Shown here one piece after another: positions 19,007 through 26,784 of a stretch of DNA of 53,209 bases. Position 1 is the stretch's first letter. Every line of letters begins with the position of its first letter. Under the pieces are notes generated by a model that was given only the letters and a program-made list of their open reading frames with translations, did not search any database and was not told where the DNA came from. The DNA comes from an uncultured beta proteobacterium (lineage in GTDB: Bacteria; Pseudomonadota; Gammaproteobacteria; Burkholderiales; Rhodocyclaceae), in assembly GCA_903848955.1 (NCBI GenBank), contig CAINHS010000083.1, forward strand, positions 1 to 53,209. Direction: 5' to 3'. The position numbers and the translations under genes are program-made.

Positions 19007-20746
19007 TCAGAGCTTCTCCACTTGTTCGCCGACCTTGTCCGAATCATCGAGCTTCAGGATCCGGGCGACGCGAACCGCAAGCTGCGCGGCGTCGGCCATC
19101 ATGACCTGCTGCTTGACTTCGAGGAGTTGCGCCGGATGCATCGAGAACTGCCGCAGGCCCATGCCGAGCAGCAGCCTGGTGAGCTTCGGATCGCCTGCCA
19201 TTTCGCCGCACACCGCCACCGGCATACCCACCCGCTGCGCGCTCTGGATGGTCTGCGAGATCAGCTTGAGCACGGCCGGATGCAGCGGATCGTAAAGGTG
19301 GGCGACCGCACCGTCGGTGCGGTCGATGGCCAGGGTGTACTGGATCAGATCGTTGGTGCCGATCGACAGAAAATCCAGCCGGCGCAGGAAGGGCCCGAGC
19401 GACAGGGCGGCGGCCGGGATTTCGATCATGCCGCCGACTTCGACGGCATTGAACCGGTGCCGCGACTCGCGCAGCTGCATCTTCGCCAGCTCGATCAGGG
19501 CCAGGGTCTGCTCGATCTCCTGGGCGTGCGCCAGCATCGGAATCAGCAGGCGGATCCTGCCGTAATGTGAAGCGCGCAGAATCGCCCGCAGTTGCACCAG
19601 AAACAGTTGCGGCTCGGCCAGGCAAAAGCGGATCGCGCGCAGGCCGAGTGCCGGGTTGGGGGCGCCGCGATTGCCGGCGCGATCGCGCAGGGCGCGCGCC
19701 TCCTTGTCGGCGCCGATGTCCAGCGTGCGGATGGTGACCGGCTTGTCACCGAGCGCCTTGACGACGCTGCGGTAGGCCTCGAACTGCTCGTCTTCATCGG
19801 GCACTTCATCGCGATTCATGAAGAGGAATTCGGTACGGAACAGGCCGACGCCATCGGCACCGACTTCCTTGGCGCGTTCTGCGTCCTGAGGCAGTTCGAT
19901 GTTGGCCTGGAGTTCGACGTCCTCGCCGTCCAGCGTTCGCGAGCGGCCCGTGACCAGGCGCTTGAGCTTGGAGCGCTCGAGTTCCAGCGCGGTCTTTCTG
20001 AGCCGGTACTCTTCCAGCACGCCGAAGTCGGGATCGACGATCAGCACGCCACGCGTGCCGTCGACGATCAGCAGGTCTTCATCCTGAATCAAGGGGCGCG
20101 CATGCTGCATCCCGACCACCGCCGGAATGGCGAGACTGCGCGCGACGATGGCGGTATGTGAGGTGGTGCCGCCCAGATCGGTGACGAAACCGCCGATCCT
20201 GAGGCTCTTGAACTGGATGGTGTCAGCCGGCGACAAGTCATTGGCGACCACGATCAAATCGTCATCCGCCGTGTGCGCCTTGCGTCGAACCAGCTTGCGC
20301 GCCTTGCCCTGCAAGACCCGCAGCACACGTTCGACCACCTGCACGATGTCCTGCTTGCGCTCGCGCAGGTAGGCGTCCTCGAATTCGTCAAACTGGTCGA
20401 CCACCAGTTGCATCTGCTGCACCATGGCCCACTCGACATTGCAGCGGCGTTCGCGGATCAGTTCGCGCACGCCGTCGGTCAGGGCCGGATCGGCGAGGAT
20501 CATGGCGTGCAGATCGACGAAGGCGGAAAGCTCGGCCGGGGCGCCGGGCACGCTGGCCTCGCTGCGCAGCGCATCGAGTTCGGCGCTGGCCGTGGCCACG
20601 GCCTTGTCGAAGCGCGCCACTTCGCCCGCCACGTCGCGTTCGCGCAGCTGGTACTGGGCGACTTCGAGCATGGCGTGCGAAACCAGATGCGCGCGACCGA
20701 TCGCGATGCCGCCGGAGACGGCCTGGCCATGAAGGCTGAAGGTCAT
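19007..20746 (-). CDS. ptsI: Phosphoenolpyruvate-protein phosphotransferase (enzyme I)
   Basis: 579-aa enzyme I of the phosphotransferase system: takes phosphate from phosphoenolpyruvate and gives it to HPr. The phospho-histidine is in [21 protein letters not shown] near residue 193. The C-terminal PEP-binding barrel shows [10 protein letters not shown] near 297, [18 protein letters not shown] and the [11 protein letters not shown] and VCGEMAGDP segments. It is encoded with HPr and an EIIA(Man)-like protein but no sugar permease, as in the incomplete regulatory PTS of betaproteobacteria. Sugar transport is therefore unlikely to be its role here. Confidence 0.95.
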   Translation of the reverse strand: MTFSLHGQAVSGGIAIGRAHLVSHAMLEVAQYQLRERDVAGEVARFDKAVATASAELDALRSEASVPGAPAELSAFVDLHAMILADPALTDGVRELIRERRCNVEWAMVQQMQLVVDQFDEFEDAYLRERKQDIVQVVERVLRVLQGKARKLVRRKAHTADDDLIVVANDLSPADTIQFKSLRIGGFVTDLGGTTSHTAIVARSLAIPAVVGMQHARPLIQDEDLLIVDGTRGVLIVDPDFGVLEEYRLRKTALELERSKLKRLVTGRSRTLDGEDVELQANIELPQDAERAKEVGADGVGLFRTEFLFMNRDEVPDEDEQFEAYRSVVKALGDKPVTIRTLDIGADKEARALRDRAGNRGAPNPALGLRAIRFCLAEPQLFLVQLRAILRASHYGRIRLLIPMLAHAQEIEQTLALIELAKMQLRESRHRFNAVEVGGMIEIPAAALSLGPFLRRLDFLSIGTNDLIQYTLAIDRTDGAVAHLYDPLHPAVLKLISQTIQSAQRVGMPVAVCGEMAGDPKLTRLLLGMGLRQFSMHPAQLLEVKQQVMMADAAQLAVRVARILKLDDSDKVGEQVEKL

Positions 20747-20818
20747 GGCGGCGCCCCTTTCACCGCGCCGCCGCCGGGCAGGAAGTTGCTTCCGGCCGCG
20801 AGGCGCTGTGGAAACGCT

Positions 20819-21088
20819 TCATTCGTCCTCACCGAACTTGCCGGCGATCAGGTTCAGGATCCCCTGCAGGGCCTCTTCGGCGCGCTCGCCGTCGGTATCG
20901 ATGATCACGGTCGAACCCTTGCCGGCAGCCAGCATCATCACCCCCATGATGCTCTTGGCATTGATGCGGCGGCTGCCCCGCTCCATCCAGACCTCGCACG
21001 GAAAGGAGCCGGCCAGCTGGCAAAGCTTGGCCGAGGCGCGGGCATGCAGGCCCAGCTTGTTGACGATTTCAGCTTCGATACGCGGCAT
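20819..21088 (-). CDS. ptsH: Phosphocarrier protein HPr
   Basis: 89-aa HPr. The phosphorylated histidine is in NKLGLHARASAKL near residue 15 and the regulatory serine in AKSIMGVMMLAA near 46, so HPr-kinase control is possible. It lies 72 bp upstream of ptsI and 33 bp downstream of the EIIA gene, all on the minus strand. The partner EIIA and the absence of EIIB/EIIC domains suggest a regulatory phosphorelay rather than sugar uptake. Confidence 0.95.
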   Translation of the reverse strand: MPRIEAEIVNKLGLHARASAKLCQLAGSFPCEVWMERGSRRINAKSIMGVMMLAAGKGSTVIIDTDGERAEEALQGILNLIAGKFGEDE

Positions 21089-21121
21089 GGCAGAAGGTCT
21101 TTGTCCTTGAACGGTTTGATG

Positions 21122-21511
21122 TCAATGTTTCAGCATATTGAGAACGCCATCGCGACCACCGGCAAGGGTGCGCGTCAGCAGGGTTGCCATTTCCTGGTCG
21201 CGGCTGGCAATCGCGCGCAGCAACATGGGCAAGTTGGCTCCGGCGATGCCTTCGATGCGCCCCGGCTCCAGCAGTTTCATGGCCAGGTTCGCCGGCGTCG
21301 CGCCATAGATGTCGGTTAGGATCAGCACGCCACGGCCGCTATCGACCAGCTTCAGCATGTCGCGCGCCAGCGGCAGAGAGTCGAGCGGATCGTCCTGTGC
21401 GGTCAACCCCAGTTGCGCGACCTGCGCGGGCCGCTTGTTGAGCACATGGCAAGCGCACTGAATCAGCGATTCGCCATAAGTGGCGTGGGTCAGAAGGAAA
21501 ATGCCAATCAT
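21122..21511 (-). CDS. PTS EIIA component, mannose family (ManX-type)
   Basis: 129-aa EIIA of the mannose/fructose family. The phosphorylation histidine is in LTHATYGESL at residue 9; VLILTDIYGATPANLA near residue 62 is the family dimer segment. It stands alone without IIB, IIC or IID domains and with ptsH-ptsI directly downstream, the conserved betaproteobacterial arrangement in which this protein is thought to serve regulation. The start at 21511 gives MIGIFLLTHATYG as in homologues. Confidence 0.93.
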   Translation of the reverse strand: MIGIFLLTHATYGESLIQCACHVLNKRPAQVAQLGLTAQDDPLDSLPLARDMLKLVDSGRGVLILTDIYGATPANLAMKLLEPGRIEGIAGANLPMLLRAIASRDQEMATLLTRTLAGGRDGVLNMLKH

Positions 21512-21520
21512 GCTTTCATT

Positions 21521-21709
21521 CTAACGGATGACGATCCAGGCCAGAACGAGGGCGGCAGCAAGAATGAAGAAGATTGACAGCTGCCATGCCCGGCGCTCCT
21601 TTTCGGCTTCCAGCGCGTTGTCCGCTTCCACCATGCGCCGCAATCGCCGCAGCGCGGCGATGCCCACGGTGCGGCGCACGGCGCGGCGGATTTCGGCATC
21701 ATCGTTCAT
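21521..21709 (-). CDS. Small single-span membrane protein
   Basis: 62-aa protein with a charged, helical N-terminal part (IRRAVRRTVG, LRRLRRMVEADN) and one hydrophobic C-terminal segment (FFILAAALVLAWIVI, residues about 47-61). It would be a tail-anchored inner-membrane protein with a cytoplasmic domain. Its ATG overlaps the apbE stop by four bases and it ends 9 bp before the EIIA start, so it belongs to the operon. The family is not recognised. Confidence 0.65.
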   Translation of the reverse strand: MNDDAEIRRAVRRTVGIAALRRLRRMVEADNALEAEKERRAWQLSIFFILAAALVLAWIVIR

Positions 21710-22827
21710 TCAACCACCACCAGTTTCAGGTCAAACCCCTCCGTGATGCGCTTGTGCATTGCCGGCGTCACGCTGGCCGTGCCATCGGCAGCGACTTTCA
21801 GCACCGCCTCCACCCCCAGTTTTCGGGCCATGGCGCGCCATTCCGCACCGGCGATGAAAATGGGTTTGGACAAGGCATCGGAGCGCATACCTGCCCCCGA
21901 AGGGGAATCCCAGGTAGGCAAAGCACCTGCCCCCGAAGGGGAATCCCGAACAGGCAAAGCACCGGCTGTCGGCGCGTGCTCGATCAGGATCGTCACAGCC
22001 TGGGTGGCATCGGCGGGAAAACCCGTGCGCGGATCGAGCAGGTGGCAATAGCGGCGTCCGCCGATCTCGAAATAGCGATGGTAGTCGCCCGAGGTACCGA
22101 TCGCTTCGCCATCACGCAGTTCCAGGGCGGCCAGCGGCGCGCCGCCGACGGCCTGCGGTCGCGGGTGCTGGATACCGACCCGCCAGGGCATTCCGCCAAG
22201 CTTGCCGTCACGACTACCGAGCGCCATGACGTTGCCGCCGATATTGATCAGCGCATGATGGACGCCGTCCTGTTGCAGCAGGGCGGCGGCGCGATCGAGC
22301 GCCACGCCTTTGAGATAACCGCCGAAGTCGAGGGCTACGCTCTTGTTGCGGCTGCTGACGCGATTGCCGTCGAGGCGCAGGTCGGCAATCGAAGGATGTT
22401 CCGCCAACAGCGCCTTGACAGCGGCGACGTCGGGCAGGCGCGGCTGAATGTCGTCGCTCTGAAAGCCCCACAAGGCAATCAGGCGGCCGATGCCGGGATC
22501 GAACAGATAGTCGCCGGCGGCGGCAATGGCTTGCGCTTGGCGAATGAACCCGGCGAACTCGGCCGTGACCTCGTGCGTACGGGCGGCGGCGATGGACTCA
22601 TTCAGCGCCGACAGTTCGGACGGCTGCCAGGCGTGATAAGTGCGATGCAGGCGGTCGAATTCCTGCAGCACGCGGTTGCCGGCAGCCCGGGCCTGCGCTT
22701 CGGGCACACCGGCGATGAGCAGTTCGACGCGGGTGCCGAAGACATAGGATTCCTGCCGCCACGGCGCCGGCGGCGCACACGCCGCGAGCAGACAGACCGC
22801 GGCAAGCAATGTCAGGAGCCGGAACAC
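21706..22827 (-). CDS. apbE: ApbE family FAD:protein FMN transferase
   Basis: 373-aa lipoprotein-like ApbE, which attaches FMN to threonine of redox proteins such as NQR/RNF subunits. The N-terminus is a lipoprotein signal ending LLAACAPP. Family segments are ESYVFGTRVEL, LSALNES, DFGGYLKGVALDRAA near residue 168, INIGGNVMALG near 193, a HLLDPRTGFPA segment near 258, and DALSKPIFIAG. Between HAPTAGAL and SDALSKP there are two in-frame 12-residue repeats (GALPVRDSPSGA and GALPTWDSPSGA) that the family lacks. The 5' end overlaps gshB by 16 bp. The repeat lies in a loop and need not abolish activity. Confidence 0.92.
   Translation of the reverse strand: MFRLLTLLAAVCLLAACAPPAPWRQESYVFGTRVELLIAGVPEAQARAAGNRVLQEFDRLHRTYHAWQPSELSALNESIAAARTHEVTAEFAGFIRQAQAIAAAGDYLFDPGIGRLIALWGFQSDDIQPRLPDVAAVKALLAEHPSIADLRLDGNRVSSRNKSVALDFGGYLKGVALDRAAALLQQDGVHHALINIGGNVMALGSRDGKLGGMPWRVGIQHPRPQAVGGAPLAALELRDGEAIGTSGDYHRYFEIGGRRYCHLLDPRTGFPADATQAVTILIEHAPTAGALPVRDSPSGAGALPTWDSPSGAGMRSDALSKPIFIAGAEWRAMARKLGVEAVLKVAADGTASVTPAMHKRITEGFDLKLVVVE
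21889..21960. repeat. In-frame 36-bp tandem repeat inside apbE
   Basis: Two head-to-tail 36-bp units (21889-21924 and 21925-21960) differ only at the AGGT/GAAC stretch near the 3' side of each unit. Each contains the palindromic core CCCC-GAA-GGGG, able to form a short hairpin. They add 24 codons to apbE without a frameshift. Confidence 0.85.
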
Positions 22828-23759
22828 TCCCGCTCCAGGGCGTCGATCAGCATCGCCGCGACATCGAAGCGCGTCTGCCGGGCGATCTCGACGAAACAGG
22901 TGGGACTGGTGACGTTGATCTCGGTGAGGCTGTCGCCGATCACGTCGAGGCCTACAATCAGCAGGCCCCGCGCCCAGAGAACCGGCGCCAGCGCCTCGGC
23001 GATTTCGCGGTCGCGCCCCAGGAGCGGGCGCGCCACGCCCTTGCCGCCGGCGGCGAGATTGCCGCGCGACTCGCCGGCTTTCGGAATCCGCGCCAGGCAG
23101 TACGGCACCGGCTCGCCGGCGATCAGCAGGATGCGCTTGTCGCCGTGCGCAATGGCCGGCAGGTAACGTTGCGCCATGATGCTGCGGCTGCCGAACCGGG
23201 TCAGGGTCTCGACAATCACGTTGCGGTTGGGGTCGCTGCGCAAGACGCGGAAAATGCTGCTGCCGCCCATGCCGTCGAGCGGCTTGAGGATCACATCTTC
23301 CAGTTCGTCGATGAAGGCATGGATGTCGGCGGGATCGCGGGCGATCAGCGTGGTCGGCGCGAACTGCGGAAACTCGGCAATCGCGACTTTTTCGGAATGG
23401 TCGCGAATCGAGCGCGGCCTGTTCCAGATGCGTGCTCCATCGGCCTCTGCGCGCTCCAGCAGCCAGGTGGCGGCAACGTACTCGAAATCGAAGGGCGGAT
23501 CCTGTCGCATCAATACCGCATCGAAATCCTTCAGCGGGCTTACCGCTTCACCGGTCGGGGCAAACCAGCTCTCGTCATCGGCGCTCAAGTCGATTTTCTG
23601 CGCCCGCGCCGCGACGACGCCGTCGCGCCAGGTCAGCGCCTCGCGCCGGATCGCCCAAACCTCATGGCCGCGCTTCGCCGCAGTGCGCATCATCGCCACG
23701 GACGAATCCTTGTAGGCCTTGAGACCTTCCAGCGGGTCGAGGATGAAAGCGAACTTCAT
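22812..23759 (-). CDS. gshB: Glutathione synthetase
   Basis: 315-aa ATP-grasp enzyme that joins gamma-glutamylcysteine and glycine. Recognisable features are the MKFAFILDPLEGLKAYKDSS start, VLMRQDPPFD near residue 83, the ATP-grasp VILKPLDGMGGSSIF near 137, GNLAAGGKG near 213 and the C-terminal GDSLTEINVTSPT. Length matches the family. It lies downstream of gshA on the same strand but 140 bp away, with a palindromic element filling the gap. Confidence 0.96.
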   Translation of the reverse strand: MKFAFILDPLEGLKAYKDSSVAMMRTAAKRGHEVWAIRREALTWRDGVVAARAQKIDLSADDESWFAPTGEAVSPLKDFDAVLMRQDPPFDFEYVAATWLLERAEADGARIWNRPRSIRDHSEKVAIAEFPQFAPTTLIARDPADIHAFIDELEDVILKPLDGMGGSSIFRVLRSDPNRNVIVETLTRFGSRSIMAQRYLPAIAHGDKRILLIAGEPVPYCLARIPKAGESRGNLAAGGKGVARPLLGRDREIAEALAPVLWARGLLIVGLDVIGDSLTEINVTSPTCFVEIARQTRFDVAAMLIDALERECSGS

Positions 23760-23771
23760 GGGGAAAAACTT

Positions 23772-23860
23772 ACCGCAGAGGCGCAGAGGCGCAGAGAAAA
23801 TCGACGCAGAGGAAACCTGTCTTTCTCTGCGTATCCTCTGCGCCTCTGCGCCTCTGCGGT
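23772..23860. repeat. Dispersed palindromic element between gshA and gshB
   Basis: A perfect 25-bp inverted repeat (23772-23796 with 23836-23860) built from GCAGAGGC units encloses a smaller one (ACGCAGAG at 23804-23811 with CTCTGCGT at 23825-23832). The whole can fold as one 89-nt hairpin. A degenerate relative lies at 41991-42093. It has no coding capacity. Confidence 0.85.
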
Positions 23861-23899
23861 GAAAGATTTTGCATTCAACTCAAGCCTGAGCATTGCCGA

Positions 23900-25189
23900 T
23901 TACTCCTGTGGCGCCGCGCGTTCGAGTTCGAGCGAGGCCGCCAGCATTGCCAAGCGCGCGATCACGCCATAAGCATAGAAACGGTTGGGCGGCGCGTCGG
24001 GTCCGAGCTGGGCATCGGGCAGGGTGCAGCCGGTGTCGAAGGCCAACGGCTTGAAAGTCATGCCGGGAGCATTGAGGTTCTCGTTGATGGCGCGCCCGGT
24101 ATTGACGCGGTAGAAGCCGCCGACCACGTAGCGGTCGATCATGTACACGACCGGTTCGGCGGTGCCTTCATCGACCCGCTCGAAGGTCGGCACCCCTTCC
24201 TGGATGATGACCTCGGTCACCGCCATGCCTTCCTTGATCACCGCCATCTTGTTGCGCTGCTTGCGGTTGAGGTTCTTGACCTCGCTCGCGTCCTTCACCG
24301 TCATGATGCCCATGCCATAGGTCCCGGCATCGGCCTTGACGATGACGAAGGGTTCCGAGGTGATGCCGTATTCCCTGTACTTGGCGCGCATGCGGTAGAG
24401 CAGGGTATCGATGTTTGCAGCCAGACACTCCTCGCCGGCGCGCTCCTGGAAATTCACCTCGCCGCAAACTTCGAACTCGGGATTGATCAGCCAGGGGTCG
24501 ATGTCAAGTTCGGCGGCGAAGCTGATGGCAACATCCTGATACGCGGCAAAATGCGCCGACTTGCGCCGCACATGCCAGCCGGCCCACAGGGGCGGGATGA
24601 GGAACTGCTCGTTGAGGTTCTGCAGCAATGGCGGCACGCCGCCCGAAAGATCATTGTTGAGCAGCACGGCACAGGGGTCGAAACCCTCCAGCCCGAGCCG
24701 GCGACCTTCGCGGCCGAGCCGCAGCAGCGGTTCCAGCGTGAGCTTCTGGCCATCGGGCAGGTCGAGCGTGGTCGGCGCCGTGATCTCCGGCAGCAGGCTG
24801 CCGACGCGCACATTGAGGCCGGCGTGATGCAGGATGGTCGCCAGGCGCGCCACGTTCATGAGATAAAACTGGTTGCGCGTGTGGTTCTCCGGCACCAGCA
24901 GGAGATTGCGCGCCTCGGGGCAGATCTTTTCGATCGCCGACATGGCGGCCTGCACGCACAACGGCAGGAAGGCCGGATTCAGGTTGTTGAATCCGCCGGG
25001 AAACAGGTTGGTATCGACCGGCGCCAGTTTGAAACCGGCATTGCGCAAATCGACGGAGGTATAAAACGGCGGCGTGTGCTCCAGCCACTGCGTGCGCAGC
25101 CAGCGCTCGACCGTGGTGTCCATGTCGAGGATGCGTCGTTCGAGTTCAAGCAGCGGACCGGTCAGCGCCGTGGTGAGATGTGGAACCAT
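23900..25189 (-). CDS. gshA: Glutamate-cysteine ligase (ferrooxidans type)
   Basis: 429-aa ligase catalysing the first step of glutathione synthesis. It is of the type found in Acidithiobacillus and betaproteobacteria, unrelated in length and wording to E. coli GshA. Characteristic stretches are YTSVDLRNAGFKLAPVDTN near residue 43, FPGGFNN, VPENHTRNQFYL near 100, VIVKADAGTYGMGIMT near 280 and VYMIDRYVVGGFYRVN near 350. It is the first gene of a minus-strand run continuing into gshB, apbE and the pts genes. Confidence 0.93.
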   Translation of the reverse strand: MVPHLTTALTGPLLELERRILDMDTTVERWLRTQWLEHTPPFYTSVDLRNAGFKLAPVDTNLFPGGFNNLNPAFLPLCVQAAMSAIEKICPEARNLLLVPENHTRNQFYLMNVARLATILHHAGLNVRVGSLLPEITAPTTLDLPDGQKLTLEPLLRLGREGRRLGLEGFDPCAVLLNNDLSGGVPPLLQNLNEQFLIPPLWAGWHVRRKSAHFAAYQDVAISFAAELDIDPWLINPEFEVCGEVNFQERAGEECLAANIDTLLYRMRAKYREYGITSEPFVIVKADAGTYGMGIMTVKDASEVKNLNRKQRNKMAVIKEGMAVTEVIIQEGVPTFERVDEGTAEPVVYMIDRYVVGGFYRVNTGRAINENLNAPGMTFKPLAFDTGCTLPDAQLGPDAPPNRFYAYGVIARLAMLAASLELERAAPQE

Positions 25190-25324
25190 GGGTCAGAGAA
25201 TGAATATCGGGAAGCTTTGGCTGGACGGCAAGTGTAGCAGTCCGGACTTGATCCGGCGGCCGGTGTCGGGCCGGCGTGAATCGTTCATATCACGCTACGC
25301 CGGCCGGAGACTGGAAGCAACGGC

Positions 25325-25352
25325 AAAAAAATCCCGGCTCAAGGCCGGGATT
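25325..25352 (-). terminator. Rho-independent terminator (minus strand)
   Basis: Read on the minus strand, a perfect 9-bp stem AATCCCGGC/GCCGGGATT with a 5-nt loop is followed by seven T (A at 25325-25331 on the plus strand). It lies 51 bp after the 66-aa gene ending at 25404. The stem is identical to the terminator at 29533-29560. Confidence 0.85.
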
Positions 25353-25403
25353 GAAACCGATTCCTTGCGGAAGCGGAGGAGGAGACGATGTGCAAGCGGC
25401 GAC

Positions 25404-25604
25404 CTACGCCATATGAGATGCGCTTTGCAGGTCGTTGGCCAGGCTTTCCTTGGCCAGCCAGAGGCAGACGGTGGCCAATCCGGCAACGGTAAATCCGAGT
25501 ACTGCCGCAACCGGGTTTTGCGCCACGCCGGACGAAGCGGCGATTCCCAGCACCAGCCCAGGGATTCCGTAGATGAGATTTACCGCGAGAAAGATGATCT
25601 TCAT
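25404..25604 (-). CDS. Small two-span membrane protein
   Basis: 66-aa protein from ATG 25604, which has AAAGGAAG about eight bases upstream. Two hydrophobic segments are visible (IIFLAVNLIYGIPGLVLGI at residues 3-21 and AAVLGFTVAGLATVCLWLA at about 33-51) with a short polar C-terminus. The family is not recognised. It is transcribed divergently from the LysR regulator across 193 bp, so it may be that regulator's target, which is inference. Confidence 0.65.
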   Translation of the reverse strand: MKIIFLAVNLIYGIPGLVLGIAASSGVAQNPVAAVLGFTVAGLATVCLWLAKESLANDLQSASHMA

Positions 25605-25797
25605 GGAAACTTCCTTTCGTTGAAAGCAGTTGATCAAGGCCACGAAGGCGGCGCGATCCGATCACCACCTTCTGCGAGCAACGTGACGGAAAACCTTTGC
25701 AAACCACCTTCTCCTGATCGCACGGTGTTACCATATTCAAAATGATGCACTGCAACAAACGATCAATTCTCATCCGACAACATAGAAAAATTCATCC

Positions 25798-26745
25798 ATG
25801 CCGTACCGGTTACCACCGCTCAACGCGCTGCGCGCCTTCGAGGCCGCAGCACGCCGCCTGAGCTTCAAGAATGCGGCGGTGGAGCTTTCCGTAACCCCGG
25901 CCGCGGTGAGTCACCAAATCAAGTTGCTCGAGGACTTTCTCGGTCTGGCGCTGTTCCGCCGGCTGACGCGGGCTCTGGAACTGACGGCGCAAGGCGAGGC
26001 CATGCTGCCGAAGGTGCGCGAGGGTCTGGAGTGTTTTGCCGCCGCCGTGGAAAGCACGCACAAGCACGCCTCGCAAGGCAGGCTGTTTGTGGCCTCACCG
26101 CCGTCCTTCGCCGCACGCTGGCTGGTGCCGCGTCTGCAGCGTTTTACTCTGGCCGAACCGGACGTGAGCCTGCACGTCTTAAGCTCGATGAACGCCATTG
26201 ACAGCGACCAGCCGACCGCAGTACCGGGATTCGACAATGTCGACTTGCGCGAGGAGGATTCCCAGGTACTTGTCCGCTTCGGCACCGGATCCTACGCGGG
26301 CTGCCGCGTCGACCGCATTTTCGGCCCCGACTACATAGCGGTTTGCAGCCCCGGGCTGCTCGATTCCAGGTTCCCGCTGCGCCAACCGGCAGACGCCAGG
26401 TTTCATGTTCTGCTTCATGACGACACCATTGCCAACGAACGGGCCCGTCCGAGTTGGGAAGAATGGTTTCGATTGGCCGGGGTGGCGAATTTCGACAGCA
26501 GTGGCGGACCGCATTTCAGCGATTCGGGCCTGGCGCTGGTGGCTGCCGTCGACGGGCTCGGCATCGCGCTGGCATCGAAACCGCTGGTAGCCGCCGAAAT
26601 CGCAGCGGGAAGGCTGGTCGCGCCATTCGACATCGCCGTCGGGCAGCACTACGCCTACTACCTGGTAACGGCGGCAGCGATCTCCGGTCGCCCGGCCGTC
26701 AAAGCCTTCCGGGAGTGGTTGCTGGCCGAAGCGAAAATGGCATGA
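25798..26745 (+). CDS. LysR-family transcriptional regulator (GcvA-like)
   Basis: 315-aa LysR regulator of the GcvA/AmpR branch. The N-terminal winged helix is typical: LPPLNALRAFEAAARRLSF, then VTPAAVSHQIKLLEDFLG and LFRRLTRALELTAQG. The effector domain has the GcvA-like SPPSFAARWLVPRL near residue 100, VRFGTGSY near 160 and DSGLALVAAVDGLGIALAS near 240. The ligand is unknown. It is divergent from a small membrane-protein gene, and LysR regulators often control a divergent neighbour. Confidence 0.9.
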   Translation: MPYRLPPLNALRAFEAAARRLSFKNAAVELSVTPAAVSHQIKLLEDFLGLALFRRLTRALELTAQGEAMLPKVREGLECFAAAVESTHKHASQGRLFVASPPSFAARWLVPRLQRFTLAEPDVSLHVLSSMNAIDSDQPTAVPGFDNVDLREEDSQVLVRFGTGSYAGCRVDRIFGPDYIAVCSPGLLDSRFPLRQPADARFHVLLHDDTIANERARPSWEEWFRLAGVANFDSSGGPHFSDSGLALVAAVDGLGIALASKPLVAAEIAAGRLVAPFDIAVGQHYAYYLVTAAAISGRPAVKAFREWLLAEAKMA

Positions 26746-26784
26746 CTCGTTGTCCTGCCTGGCGGGATGGCCGGCCGACAGGAT

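Noticed and set aside
23772-23860. The palindrome as a CRISPR array
   Set aside because: The repeats are inverted, not direct with unique spacers, and there are only two arms.
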